From: Streptomyces sp. CB02980 | GTDB taxonomy: Bacteria; Actinomycetota; Actinomycetes; Streptomycetales; Streptomycetaceae | Direction of reading: 5' to 3' | NCBI RefSeq assembly: GCF_014451325.2 | Contig: NZ_JACSCH020000002.1 | Coordinates: 248,001-312,000 of the forward strand | Length of the DNA: 64,000 nucleotides | Shown: positions 34,622-43,723 of the stretch, piece after piece | Layout of the letters: the number at the start of each line of letters is the position of its first letter | How positions within the stretch are numbered: the first letter of the stretch is position 1 | Program-made: the position numbers and the translations under genes | The notes under the pieces: generated by a model | The model's database searches: none | What the model saw: the letters and a program-made list of their open reading frames with translations, nothing else | Told to the model about the DNA's origin: nothing

Positions 34622-35080
34622 ATGAGCAGTGCCGCACCCAAGGTCAGCACGTTGCCGCCGGAGCACCGGGAACGCCTGATGGCCTTCGCCGAGGACGTGT
34701 ACTTCGAGTCCGGTCACCGGCTGTTCGAGGAGCAGCAGCACGCCGACCGGTTCTGGATCGTGAAGACGGGCGCGGTGACGCTCGACGCGAGGGTGCCGGG
34801 GCGCGGGGCGCCGGTGATCGAGACCCTGCACCACGGCGAGCTGGTGGGCCTGTCGTGGCTGTTCCCGCCGTATCTGTGCCAGTCGGGGGCGGAGGCGATG
34901 ACCCCCGTCCGGGCGCAGGAGTTCGACGCCCCGGCCGTGCGCTCGATGTGCCGCTCGGACGCGGAGTTCGGAGCCTCGGTCATGTTCTGGGTGGGCGCGA
35001 TCCTGGCCCACCGCCTCCACGTGACCAGGGTCCGGCTCCTCGACCTGTACGCGCCGCACGGGAGCGGCATCCTGGCCTGA
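34622..35080 (+). CDS. cyclic-nucleotide-binding domain protein without HTH
   Basis: 152 aa, essentially one cNMP_binding (Crp/Fnr) beta-roll (FESGHRLFEEQQHADRFWIV, VIETLHHGELVGLSWLFPP), then a helix resembling the Crp dimerisation helix, and a stop where the DNA-binding domain should begin. The phosphate-binding RxA arginine of true cAMP binders is not obvious. It could be a ligand-sensing partner protein. ATG 34622 has AGGAGG upstream. Confidence 0.85.
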   Translation: MSSAAPKVSTLPPEHRERLMAFAEDVYFESGHRLFEEQQHADRFWIVKTGAVTLDARVPGRGAPVIETLHHGELVGLSWLFPPYLCQSGAEAMTPVRAQEFDAPAVRSMCRSDAEFGASVMFWVGAILAHRLHVTRVRLLDLYAPHGSGILA

Positions 35081-35272
35081 GATCCCAAGGGGACCGCAGA
35101 GGCGGGGGGCTACAGGGACGCGGCCCGGTGAAGGCGCAGGGACGGGGGCGGGCCGGAGCCGTCGGACCGCCGGACGCTACGGTGGCGGTGCACCGGCGGG
35201 TCCGGTCCCCGGCGGCCACCGCGGGGCGGACGGGCCCTCCCCCACACTCCGTCGACGAGCTGCGAGGTCCGG

Positions 35273-36613
35273 ATGAGCGACCCGACGACGGCACGCGAGG
35301 CGATCGCCCTCGTCGCCGGCGACGACTTCACCGAATTCCCCTTCGCGGAGGGGCCTTTGACGGGCGACGGACCGCTGGGATGGCCCGGCTACTCCGCCGC
35401 GCACGCGCGCGCCGCCGCCCGTACCGGCGAGACCGAGTCGGTGATCTGCGGCACGGGTGGGATCGGCGGGGTGCGGGCGGTCCTGATCTCCTTCGAGTTC
35501 GGGTTCCTCGGCGGATCCCTCGGAGAGCGGACGGGTGCGCGCGCCGCCGCGGCCCACGCGCAGGCCCGCGCGCGACGGCTGCCCGTGGTCGTACTGCCGG
35601 CGACCGGCGGCAGCCGGATGCACGAGGGCATGCGGGCGCTGCTCCAACTCCAGCTCCTGGCGGGCGAGTCGGCCCTCACCCGCGCAGCCGGTCTGCCGCA
35701 GATCGCCGTCCTGCGGGACCCGACGACGGGCGGCGGCTGGGCCACGCTCGGCGCCGGATCGGATGTGGTGCTCGGGCTGCCCGGCGCGCAGGTCGGCTTC
35801 GCCGGTTCCCGGGTCCGCCCGCCGGACGCGGACCCCGCCGCGTACACCGCGGAGGCGCAGTTCGAGCACGGCCACATCGACGCGATCGTGGCGCCCGACG
35901 CGCTCGGTGACACCCTCGGGCGCTGGCTCTCCCTGCTCACCCGTCCCGCCGAAGGGCCGGCGGCGCCGCCGCGCGCGCTCGGCGACCCGGACATGCCGCC
36001 CGCCGCGAGCGGCCGGGAGGCGGTGGCCCGGGCCCGGCACCCGGAGCGGCCCCGGGCGGCCGCGTACCTCGACGCGCACTTCTCCGTCCGAGAGGAGATC
36101 TCGGGGGACCGCGCCGGGGGTGTCGACCCGGGGATGCGGTGCGGCTTCGGGCGGCTCCCCGACGGCCGTACGGTGGCGTACGCGGCGCAGTGCGGGACCG
36201 CGACCCGCCCGGCCGGTTTCCGTACGGCCGCCCGGCTCGTACGGCTCGCCGACCGGCTCGGGATCCCGGTCCTCACCCTCGTCGACACTCCCGGGGCGGC
36301 CAACGACCCGGAGGCGGAACGCGCCGGCGCGGGCCCGGCGATCGCCGACCTGTTCGCCGCCGTCGCGACCGCGCGCGTCCCCGTCACCTCGCTCCTCATA
36401 GGCGAGGGCGGCTCGGGCGGCGCCCTCGCCCTCGCGGCCCCCGACAACCTCTGGGCCACCCCCGACAGCTACTTCTCGGTGATCGCCCCCGAGGCGGCCG
36501 CGTCGATCCTCAAGCGCCCGCCGGAGGAATCCGCCGCGACGGCGGACCGACTCCGCCTGCGCCCACGGGACCTCCTGGACCTGGGCGTCGTCCGCGGCAT
36601 CGTGGAGAGCTGA
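35273..36613 (+). CDS. fused acyl-CoA carboxylase carboxyltransferase (AccD/AccA-like)
   Basis: 446 aa. Two crotonase-fold carboxyltransferase halves in one chain: the N-terminal beta-like half (FEFGFLGGSLGERTGARAA, LPATGGSRMHEG) and C-terminal alpha-like half (LVDTPGAANDPEAE, IGEGGSGGALALA). The AccD zinc finger is absent. Fused enzymes of this kind are common in Streptomyces and usually carboxylate acetyl- or propionyl-CoA with a separate biotin carboxylase; none is adjacent. ATG 35273 has GAGG upstream. Confidence 0.85.
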   Translation: MSDPTTAREAIALVAGDDFTEFPFAEGPLTGDGPLGWPGYSAAHARAAARTGETESVICGTGGIGGVRAVLISFEFGFLGGSLGERTGARAAAAHAQARARRLPVVVLPATGGSRMHEGMRALLQLQLLAGESALTRAAGLPQIAVLRDPTTGGGWATLGAGSDVVLGLPGAQVGFAGSRVRPPDADPAAYTAEAQFEHGHIDAIVAPDALGDTLGRWLSLLTRPAEGPAAPPRALGDPDMPPAASGREAVARARHPERPRAAAYLDAHFSVREEISGDRAGGVDPGMRCGFGRLPDGRTVAYAAQCGTATRPAGFRTAARLVRLADRLGIPVLTLVDTPGAANDPEAERAGAGPAIADLFAAVATARVPVTSLLIGEGGSGGALALAAPDNLWATPDSYFSVIAPEAAASILKRPPEESAATADRLRLRPRDLLDLGVVRGIVES

Positions 36614-36673
36614 GGCCCGCCGTGCGCGTGTCCGGCCGGACCATGGTCGGCCCCGCCGCACACACGTAGTCGG

Positions 36674-36764
36674 CTCGCGGAAGGCCCTCTCCGCGAGGGC
36701 TACCGCCGTACCTGGCAGGGGGTCCTCGAACCGGTCGGCGGCCCGGGCGCACCCAGCCGCCGAC
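36674..36764. terminator. two hairpins between convergent carboxyltransferase and trmO genes
   Basis: CTCGCGGA/TCCGCGAG (36674-36681, 36690-36697; 8-nt loop) and GTCGGCGGC/GCCGCCGAC (36734-36742, 36756-36764; 13-nt loop). They lie in the 176-bp convergent spacer and probably stop transcription from both sides. Confidence 0.65.
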
Positions 36765-36789
36765 TCGGCCCGGCCCCGGCCTCAGCCGC

Positions 36790-37272
36790 TCAGTAGTAGT
36801 TCCGCATGATCTCGTCCGCCCAGGCCGGCTGGGCGGTCGGGCCCTGCGGGGCGAACTCGGCCATGTACGGCTTGATGTCGAGGACCGGCGTGCCGTCGAC
36901 CGCGTCGAGGCCGCGCACATGGACGTCCAGGCCGTCCGTGCGCACCAGCACGCAACGGGAGAGTCCGAGGCGGTTGGGGCGGTTCCTGCCGCGCTGGGCG
37001 AAGATCCCGACCAGCGGCCACTCCGTGTTGCCGCGCGGGTGACGGGCACCCGTCTCGACGGCGTCCGGTCGTACGCGGTCGAAGTGGTAGACGACCTCCA
37101 GGTGCGAGAACGCGTCCAGGCCGGCGAGCGCCTCGGGGCCGAAGGCCTCCGCGTCCAGGCGGATGACCGACTCGACGTCGCCCCACTCGTCGTCGCGCAC
37201 CGCTTCGCGGCCCCCGACGACATGGCCCACCGGATGGGAGACGACGGACGGCCGGATCTGTTCCTGTGCCAT
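36790..37272 (-). CDS. trmO: TrmO/TsaA-family tRNA (t6A37) N6-methyltransferase-like protein
   Basis: 160 aa, the TsaA/UPF0066 barrel. Typical blocks are FSHLEVVYHFDRV, IFAQRGRNRPNRLGLSRC and DIKPYMAEF. In E. coli TrmO uses SAM to methylate t6A37 of tRNA-Thr; short actinobacterial relatives may act on other substrates. GAGG precedes ATG 37272. It converges with the carboxyltransferase gene. Confidence 0.88.
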   Translation of the reverse strand: MAQEQIRPSVVSHPVGHVVGGREAVRDDEWGDVESVIRLDAEAFGPEALAGLDAFSHLEVVYHFDRVRPDAVETGARHPRGNTEWPLVGIFAQRGRNRPNRLGLSRCVLVRTDGLDVHVRGLDAVDGTPVLDIKPYMAEFAPQGPTAQPAWADEIMRNYY

Positions 37273-37342
37273 GAAATCCTCGTTCTTTCGTACGCCCCCG
37301 GAGGGATGCCCGTCCGGCACGCTATCGCTGCTCCCGGGGCCG

Positions 37343-37531
37343 TCAGATGCCGGGCCCGTGCCCCGGATCGGGCCCCTGGCGCGGATGCCACACCGCCGCG
37401 ACACCCCAGAGGCCGAGCGCGGCGGCGGCGCAGACCAGGAACGCCGTCCACGGGCGGAGCCACCGCGCTCGCCGAACGAGCGGCCGCGGGTGACCATGGA
37501 GAACGGGACCTGGCGAGAAGCCGGCCGGCAC
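37343..37531 (-). CDS. possible small single-span membrane protein
   Basis: 62 aa if GTG 37531 is used. One clear hydrophobic segment (PWTAFLVCAAAALGLWGVA) is followed by a short WHP... tail, with strong G/C bias at third positions typical of real genes here. It would sit upstream of trmO on the same strand and head-to-head with the FAD monooxygenase. No good Shine-Dalgarno and no recognised family; the true start may be further in. Could be a chance frame. Confidence 0.35.
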   Translation of the reverse strand: MPAGFSPGPVLHGHPRPLVRRARWLRPWTAFLVCAAAALGLWGVAAVWHPRQGPDPGHGPGI

Positions 37532-37543
37532 TGGAGGGCACCC

Positions 37544-39247
37544 GTGGCGCACACCGGCACCACCACCGACGTACTCATCGTGGGCGCGGGTCCGGTCGGC
37601 CTGAGCGCCGCCGCCGAGCTCCGCAGGCACGGGGTGCGCTGCCGGCTCGTCGACCGGCTGCCGGCCAGACTCCCGTACGCCAAGGCCGTCGGGATCCAGC
37701 CGCGCACCCTGGAGCTGTGGGACCGGATGGGCCTGATCCGTGCCGTCCTGGAGGCCGCCGTCCCGATGCGCGGCCAACTGACGTACGTCAACGGCGCGGT
37801 GGCGGCGCGGATCGCGCTGGAGCTGCCCCCCGACGTGCCGTACGGCTTCGCCGCGCTGCCGCAGTACGAGACCGAGCGGCTCCTGGAGGAGTACGTCGCC
37901 GGCCTGGGGACGTCCATCGAGCGCGGGACCGAAATCGTCTCTTTCGTCCAGGACCCGGACGGGGTCACCGCACTGCTGCGCAGCGCGTCGGGGCTCACCG
38001 AGGAGCTGCGGGTCCCCTATCTGATCGGCTGCGACGGTGCCCACAGCGTCGTCCGCAAGACACTGGGCCTGTCGTACGAGGGCGGCGCGTTCCCGGAGGC
38101 GTACATGCTCGGCGACGTCGTGGCCGAGTCCGACTGGGACCTGCCAGAGGGGTACGCGCTCCGCTGCGAGCACCGTGCCGCCGACGGGTCCCTCAACGAC
38201 GTCCTCGTCTGCATTCCGCTGCCCGGCGCCGGCCGCTACCGGATGTCGATGAAGGTGCCGCCCGAGCCGGCCGAACCGGCCGATGCGGCGCCGGCGGCGC
38301 AACCGCCCCGGAGCGGCTCCCCGTCGGACGGACTCGCCCACGGTCTCCAGGGCGGTCGCGGCCCCGAGCTGTCCCGTCTCCAGGCCGTCGTCGACCGGCT
38401 GGCCCCGGGGCCGGCCCGGCTCTCCGATCTGCGCTGGTCGTCGGTGTTCCGCATCAGCCACCGCATCGTCGGCCGTTACGGCGAGGGGCGGGTCTTCGTC
38501 GCGGGCGACGCCGCGCACATCCACCCGCCCACCGGCGCCCAGGGCATGAACACCGGCATCCAGGACGCCGCCAATCTGGCCTGGAAGCTCGCCCTCGTGG
38601 TGAAGGGCGAGGCCGGGCCCGCGCTGCTCGGCAGCTACGACGCCGAGCGCCGCCCGGTGGGCGAGGAGGTCGTCGGCCGTACCGTGCGGCACGCCACCCG
38701 GGGCATCGAGAGCGACCCGGACGACCTGACGACCCTGCTGCTCCGCGAGGCCCAACTGCTCGTCGGCTACCGGGACGGCCCGCTCGCCGGCGCCCCGTAC
38801 GGGCCGGTCGGCGCGCCGCAGCCCGGCGATCTGGCCCCGGACTGCGGCGGTCTGAACACACCGGTCGCCGTCTACCCGCTGCGACTGCTCGACGTCCTGC
38901 GCGACCGCCCGGGACACGTGGCCGTGCTGTACGGGGCCGATGTCACCGGGCTGGCGCGGGCGGTGGCGGCGGCGAGGGCCGCCGCCGCCGAGCGGCTGCC
39001 GCTCGACGTCGTCGCCCTGCTCCCCCGGGAAGCCGATCCGGACGCCTCCCCCGCCCTCGGCGCTCCGGCATACCGGGACGCCGCCGGGGAGTTCGCGCGG
39101 ATCTACCTCCCCGACGGCGACACCGGCTTCGTCGTGCGCCCGGACGGGCAGCTCGCCGCGCGGTTCCCGCTCGGTGCCACCACGGCGGCCCTGACGGACT
39201 GCCTCAAGGCGCTGTCCGTACCGCTACGGGACCCAGTGGTTGCCTGA
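37544..39247 (+). CDS. FAD-dependent aromatic monooxygenase (PheA/TfdB, UbiH-like)
   Basis: 567 aa from GTG 37544, which has GGAGGG at ideal spacing; ATG 37496 is the alternative. FAD/NADPH motif VLIVGAGPVGLSAAAEL near the N-terminus, the DG motif CDGAHSVVRK, and the second FAD motif VFVAGDAAHIHPPTGAQGMN are intact. The C-terminal thioredoxin-like domain of phenol hydroxylases is present (about residues 440-567). It hydroxylates an aromatic ring; polyketide-tailoring relatives exist, but no PKS lies in the window. Stop is 24 bp into the convergent GH8 gene's 3' end. Confidence 0.88.
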   Translation: MAHTGTTTDVLIVGAGPVGLSAAAELRRHGVRCRLVDRLPARLPYAKAVGIQPRTLELWDRMGLIRAVLEAAVPMRGQLTYVNGAVAARIALELPPDVPYGFAALPQYETERLLEEYVAGLGTSIERGTEIVSFVQDPDGVTALLRSASGLTEELRVPYLIGCDGAHSVVRKTLGLSYEGGAFPEAYMLGDVVAESDWDLPEGYALRCEHRAADGSLNDVLVCIPLPGAGRYRMSMKVPPEPAEPADAAPAAQPPRSGSPSDGLAHGLQGGRGPELSRLQAVVDRLAPGPARLSDLRWSSVFRISHRIVGRYGEGRVFVAGDAAHIHPPTGAQGMNTGIQDAANLAWKLALVVKGEAGPALLGSYDAERRPVGEEVVGRTVRHATRGIESDPDDLTTLLLREAQLLVGYRDGPLAGAPYGPVGAPQPGDLAPDCGGLNTPVAVYPLRLLDVLRDRPGHVAVLYGADVTGLARAVAAARAAAAERLPLDVVALLPREADPDASPALGAPAYRDAAGEFARIYLPDGDTGFVVRPDGQLAARFPLGATTAALTDCLKALSVPLRDPVVA

Positions 39248-40870
39248 GGCCGTGATCATGACCTGGAGCTGGATGCTCGCGGAGAAGTAGCTGCTGGTGT
39301 CGATCGGGGTGGCCAGCATCTTGTTCCACAGGGCGTCCAGCCAGGCCTGGCTGCCGGAGTCGGTCATCGCCGCCACCGCGAACGGGGCGAAGAAGGCGGC
39401 CTCGCTGCCCGCCGAGATCTGGGTGCCGTTGAGCTTGTAGCCGATGGCGATCTTGTTCGGGTCGCCGCCGGTCTTCGTCTTGATCCAGCTGTTGACCTTC
39501 CGCGCGGCCGCGAGCGACGTGGCGTCGCCGCTGGTCACCGCGTCGTCCGCGATGCGCCACGGGGTACGGCAGGCGTTCCACCAGTACGCGCCGTCGTTGG
39601 GGTCCTCGAGGACCTGGCCCGGGGCGGGCCTGGGGGTGGTGTTGGTGTCGACGACGAAGTCGGGGAGGAGTCCGGTGCCGGAGGCGTAGGTCGACTGGAG
39701 ACGGGAGATCTGGGTCTGGTGCGCGGTGCGCACGGCGTCCCAGGTCGTGTCGCCGGAGGCCGTACGGAAGGCGCGGAAGTGGTCGACCATCCAGTCGGAG
39801 GTACGGGATATGTAGTAGTACTGGTCGCCGGAGCTGCTCCAGTCGCCGAGCTTCAGGAGCTTGGTCGTCGGGTTGAGCTCGTCCTTCTTGATCGCGGCGA
39901 TGTGCTTGAGGGCGAGGTCCTTGTAGTTGTACGTGCCGGTGCTGCCCCACTGCTTGTCGGCGAGGAGCAGACCGTAGGCCACGTCCATGTCGCCGTCGGT
40001 GGCGCCGTCACCGCCGTTGACGCTGCGACAGTCGACGTCCTGTTCGGCGGCGAGCAGGTTCGGGTTGACGGCGGACGGGTGGTCGATCTTCCACTTGACG
40101 AGGCCGTCGAAGATCTTCTTCGCGTCGGGGTCGGCGCCGGCCATGGTCGCGGCGACGACCATGCCGTAGCCCTGCGCCTCGGCGACGTACGGGTGGTCGG
40201 CGTCGGGCGAGATGATCTGGTACCAGCCGTTGCCGCAGTTCTGCCGGACGAAGGCGGACTTCCACCTGTTGTAGTAGTCGACGACCTTCTGGTCGAGGGT
40301 GGCCTGGGAGCCGGAGGGCTTCAGCGTGCCGGCGGCGTAGGGCTTGAGGTGGCTGCCGAAGGGGACGGCCGTGCCGCCGCCGCCCCCGGTGCCGGTGGGC
40401 GCGCCGTACACCTCGAACTCCCAGAGGGAGTAGCCGTACGCGGTGCCGCGGCCGGTCCCGTACATGCGGACGTAGCGGCCGCTGCCGGAGACCGTCAGGT
40501 CGTCGGTCGCGCCGTCACCGGCGGTGGTGGAGTAGACGTCGGACCAGGTCGAGCCGTCGGCCGAGGTCTGGATCTTGTACGTCTTCCCGTACGCGTCCTC
40601 CCAGTTGAGCTTGACGCGGGAGATCGTGTGACCGGCCCCGAGGTCGATGCGGATCCACTGCGGATCGACCCCTTCGAGGCTCGCCCAGCGAGTGGCCGCG
40701 CTGCCGTCCACCGCGAGACCGGGCCCGAAGGCCGAGGTCTCGACGGACGAGGCCGTCACCGCCTTTCCGGTGGACACCAGGCTGTCGGCGGCCTGTGCCT
40801 GCGGCAGCACCGTCAGGGGCAACGCCAGCAGACCCGCGAGCCCGAGAAGCGAGACGCTTCGTCGACGCAT
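39224..40870 (-). CDS. secreted F5/8C (CBM32)-GH8 glycoside hydrolase
   Basis: 548 aa. Signal peptide to about residue 28 (VLPQAQAAD), discoidin/CBM32 module (about 30-160), Gly-rich linker, then a GH8 (alpha/alpha)6 barrel. The general acid Glu is in VAEAQGYGM and the base-side Asp in DGATDGDMDVAYG. GH8 members are endo-glucanases, lichenases or chitosanases; which applies here is open. GGGAG precedes ATG 40870. A 35-bp palindrome sits 22 bp upstream. It overlaps the convergent FAD monooxygenase by 24 bp. Confidence 0.92.
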   Translation of the reverse strand: MRRRSVSLLGLAGLLALPLTVLPQAQAADSLVSTGKAVTASSVETSAFGPGLAVDGSAATRWASLEGVDPQWIRIDLGAGHTISRVKLNWEDAYGKTYKIQTSADGSTWSDVYSTTAGDGATDDLTVSGSGRYVRMYGTGRGTAYGYSLWEFEVYGAPTGTGGGGGTAVPFGSHLKPYAAGTLKPSGSQATLDQKVVDYYNRWKSAFVRQNCGNGWYQIISPDADHPYVAEAQGYGMVVAATMAGADPDAKKIFDGLVKWKIDHPSAVNPNLLAAEQDVDCRSVNGGDGATDGDMDVAYGLLLADKQWGSTGTYNYKDLALKHIAAIKKDELNPTTKLLKLGDWSSSGDQYYYISRTSDWMVDHFRAFRTASGDTTWDAVRTAHQTQISRLQSTYASGTGLLPDFVVDTNTTPRPAPGQVLEDPNDGAYWWNACRTPWRIADDAVTSGDATSLAAARKVNSWIKTKTGGDPNKIAIGYKLNGTQISAGSEAAFFAPFAVAAMTDSGSQAWLDALWNKMLATPIDTSSYFSASIQLQVMITASGNHWVP

Positions 40871-40891
40871 GACAACTCCCTTTCCCTCCAT

Positions 40892-40926
40892 GGCCAATGG
40901 TTAGGAAATATTCCTAACCATTGGCC
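40892..40926. promoter_or_regulatory. long palindromic operator before GH8 gene
   Basis: 16-bp arms GGCCAATGGTTAGGAA (40892-40907) and TTCCTAACCATTGGCC (40911-40926) flank ATA, 22 bp before the start codon. The inner core GTTAGGAA...TTCCTAAC is shared with the site upstream of the GH5 cellulase, pointing to one regulator for both polysaccharidases. Confidence 0.8.
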
Positions 40927-41046
40927 CGGAGAGTAGAGAGGCCGGAAGTCCCGCGCAAGACCCCGCACCACAACCGGAACGTGAACTCCTCGGTGCGGGA
41001 CTTCCGGTCGACCCGGCGTCACGGGCAGGCCTGAAGCCCTCCCGGG

Positions 41047-41406
41047 TCAGGAGGAGACGGTCGTCCAGTCGCCGCTCTGCGAGGTGGGCACCCACGCGTT
41101 CGTCTCCCCGAAGTACGTGGCGAACGAGCAGGAACTCCCCTTGTAGAAGGTGACATCGACCTCGCCCTTCCACCACCATCCCCCGACCCAGGTGTCCTTG
41201 CCCGGGGTGCTGAAGCAGCCGGAGGCCGCATCACCGTTCTGGTTGTAGCCCTGGACGCGGATGGAGTAGACGAGGCCACTGCTGTCGTGGAAGTGGATCT
41301 GCTGTCCGTTCGACGCGGCGAACGACTGCCCGGCGGAGCCCAGCACTCCGGCGAAGGTCAGGGCGGCGGCCGCTGCGACGGTGGCGACCTTGGTGCGTAC
41401 GTTCAT
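41047..41406 (-). CDS. small secreted protein of unknown function
   Basis: 119 aa with a Sec signal peptide (cleavage near SFAAS, residue 30-31). The mature part is about 88 residues, beta-rich in composition, with two Cys (GCFSTPG and SSCSF) that could form one disulfide and a Trp-rich GGWWWKG stretch. No family recognised; similar small secreted proteins abound in Streptomyces. GGAG lies upstream of ATG 41406. It follows the AraC-type regulator gene on the same strand. Confidence 0.75.
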   Translation of the reverse strand: MNVRTKVATVAAAAALTFAGVLGSAGQSFAASNGQQIHFHDSSGLVYSIRVQGYNQNGDAASGCFSTPGKDTWVGGWWWKGEVDVTFYKGSSCSFATYFGETNAWVPTSQSGDWTTVSS

Positions 41407-41502
41407 GTTCCGTGACTCCGTTCACGCCGGGGTGGTGTCTCCAGCGGTGAACTTATGCCCGGGCAGCCCGCGATGGTGTGCGTGACGTGCAGGGTTCCTG
41501 TG

Positions 41503-42477
41503 CTATCCGTGCCGCGGGGTGACCTGGGACGACACACGATGTTCGGTCGGAGTGATCCCGTAGGCCTCGCGGAACGCCCGGCTGAAACCGCTGGCGCTGG
41601 AGAAGCCCCAGCGCCCCGCGATCGCCTGAACGGAGAGACCTCTCGTGGCCCCGCAGGCGAGGTCGGCGTGGGCGCGCGCCAGCCGGCTCTGGCGGATGCG
41701 CGCCGAGACGGTCAGGGGCTGGTCGTCGAAGAGGGTGTAGAGCCGCCGCAGGGACATGTTGTGCCGATCGGCGATCATCCGGGGCGTCAGGCCGGGGTCG
41801 CCGAGATTGTTCTCGATGAAGCGGTCGATCCGCCGCACCGTCTCCCGCGCGCGGGCCTCGGCGGGCGCCTCACGGGCGTCACCGAGCTGCCGCGCGAGAA
41901 ACACGACAGCCAGGTCGAGGGCGACGGCCCCCATTCCGCGCAGCTCCTCCGGGCTGCAGAGCGGGCCGCGTCCGATCAGCGTCCTCAGGAAGTCGGCGAA
42001 GACCGCCCCGGACCCCGCATCCGCGGCCAGGTCCCGCGCGAGGAGCCGGTCCACCCGGTCCGCGCGCAACGCCAGTGCCTGCCGCGGAATCTGCAGGACC
42101 ACCGACTCGACCTGCTCGCCCAGGCACGCCCCCTCACTCGGCCGCGAGGTGTCCGTGAGGACGAGGCCCCCCGCGATCACCGAGTCATTGCCCCGCTGGG
42201 AGATCCTGACCGCACCCCGTGTGACGAGGGCCAGTTGAAGGTGCTCGGGATCGCCGCGACGGACATGAACCGGCGTGCGTCGCGAGACCACCGGTGAGCA
42301 GGCCAGGGCGGACAGCCGTACCGCACCGAGGTCCAGGTCCGTGACGCTCGCCCGGAAGTCGGCCGCATGCCGGGTGCTGAGCATGACGGGCATGACCTCG
42401 GTGGACACCGTCTGGCAGAACCAGGCGAACCTGTCCTCACGTGCCCCGACGGCCTCCGACGCAACCAGCGATCCCAT
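41503..42477 (-). CDS. AraC-family regulator with AraC_binding_2-like sensor domain
   Basis: 324 aa from ATG 42477 (MGSLVASEAV), the start that fits the family; an in-frame GTG at 42531 would add 18 residues. The N-terminal beta-barrel sensor begins RFAWFCQTVSTEV. The C-terminal double HTH includes RMIADRHNMSLRRLYTLF and the closing GFSSASGFSRAFREAYGITP. AraC proteins of this type respond to small effectors. Possible targets are the adjacent small secreted protein and AI-2E-type permease genes. Confidence 0.87.
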   Translation of the reverse strand: MGSLVASEAVGAREDRFAWFCQTVSTEVMPVMLSTRHAADFRASVTDLDLGAVRLSALACSPVVSRRTPVHVRRGDPEHLQLALVTRGAVRISQRGNDSVIAGGLVLTDTSRPSEGACLGEQVESVVLQIPRQALALRADRVDRLLARDLAADAGSGAVFADFLRTLIGRGPLCSPEELRGMGAVALDLAVVFLARQLGDAREAPAEARARETVRRIDRFIENNLGDPGLTPRMIADRHNMSLRRLYTLFDDQPLTVSARIRQSRLARAHADLACGATRGLSVQAIAGRWGFSSASGFSRAFREAYGITPTEHRVSSQVTPRHG

Positions 42478-42607
42478 GCGGCCCCCACGCCTCGACGCGG
42501 CAGCGGTCCGACCCCGTGTCGGGTGCCGCACAGCCGTGCGTCATCCCCCGCTGCCGCGGAGTCGATTATCAGGCACGCTGTTTCGGACACCGACCGAGCA
42601 CCGGACT

Positions 42608-43723
42608 TCAGTCCTCCGCCGTCTCCGCGCCACCCTCCGTCGGTGTCGCCCCAGCCTCCGTCGTCGCCGCGCGGGCATCCCGTAGCGCCGTGTGCACCGA
42701 CCAGACCACCGAGACCAGAGGGACGGCCACCACGGCGCCCACGATGCCCGCGGCGATCGAACCCGCGATGACCGAGATCGCGACCACCAGCGGGTGGAGC
42801 CGTACGGCCCAGCTCATGACGAGCGGATGCAGGACGTGGCCCTCGATCTGGCCGATCACCACGATCAGACCGATCACGATCGCGGCCACCAGGGGACCCT
42901 GCGAGGCCAGCGCCACGACGGCGGCGATCGCCAGGGCGATGGGCGAGCCGATCAGCGGCACGAACGCGGCGACGAACTCCAGGAGGGCCAGCGGCACCGC
43001 GAGGGGGACGCCGAGGAGCCACAGGGCGATCCCGACGAGCACCGCGTTCACCGCCGCCACGAGAACGATCCCGTGGGTGTAGCCGGTGAAGGTCCGCCAG
43101 GCGGCGCGCCCGCCGACCGCCACCCGCTCCCGGACCGACCCGGGCAGCTGCTTCTGGAACCAGGCCCACTGGCGGTCGCCGGAGTGGATGAAGAACACCG
43201 CGGAGAACACCGCGAGGGCCAGCGTCGTCAGCACGGCCACCACATGATGGGCACCGCTCAACGCCGTACTGACCAGGGTCGAGCGATGGCTGGAGAGGTA
43301 ATCCCCGATCTTGGCCTGGAGGTCGCTCAACGCCCCCGGGTTCAGCCGGAACGGCGGCCGTTCCAGCCAGTCCTCGATCCGGCCGACCCCCACCCGGAAC
43401 TCGCGCACGAGGGTCGTCCGCTCCCCCGCCACCGCCTCCCCGACCAGCGCGAGCACGCCCAGGACGAGCGCGATGCTGCCGAGGAGGGTGAGCGCCACGG
43501 CGAAGGGCCGGGGCAGCCCCCGGGCGACCACATCGGCGAGGGGACGGAGGAGGGCGGTGATCACGAGCCCGAGGAAGAGGGCCACGCCGATCTCGTGGAA
43601 GCGTCCGAGCACCGCGAACAGGCTGTAGACGAGCACGCCGACGACGAGCAGCCGCCACGCGTACGCGGCGGCCGTACGGAGGAAGGGGCTGACCGTGACC
43701 GTCGGTGATGTGCCTGGCTGCAT
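42608..43723 (-). CDS. AI-2E family transporter (UPF0118/PerM)
   Basis: 371 aa integral membrane protein with about eight hydrophobic segments and a large soluble loop near residues 95-150. Typical family blocks are VFFIHSGDRQWAWF, FVPLIGSPIALAIA and GHVLHPLVMSWAVRLHPLVV. The family moves small molecules (AI-2, Na+/H+, indole-type) in or out; substrate unresolved. The C-terminal tail is Ala/Thr/Glu-rich. ATG 43723. Confidence 0.88.
   Translation of the reverse strand: MQPGTSPTVTVSPFLRTAAAYAWRLLVVGVLVYSLFAVLGRFHEIGVALFLGLVITALLRPLADVVARGLPRPFAVALTLLGSIALVLGVLALVGEAVAGERTTLVREFRVGVGRIEDWLERPPFRLNPGALSDLQAKIGDYLSSHRSTLVSTALSGAHHVVAVLTTLALAVFSAVFFIHSGDRQWAWFQKQLPGSVRERVAVGGRAAWRTFTGYTHGIVLVAAVNAVLVGIALWLLGVPLAVPLALLEFVAAFVPLIGSPIALAIAAVVALASQGPLVAAIVIGLIVVIGQIEGHVLHPLVMSWAVRLHPLVVAISVIAGSIAAGIVGAVVAVPLVSVVWSVHTALRDARAATTEAGATPTEGGAETAED

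Noticed and set aside
37496..37543. ATG 37496 as start of the FAD monooxygenase
   Set aside because: GTG 37544 has an ideal GGAGGG and places the FAD-binding motif at the usual distance; the extra 16 residues look unconserved.
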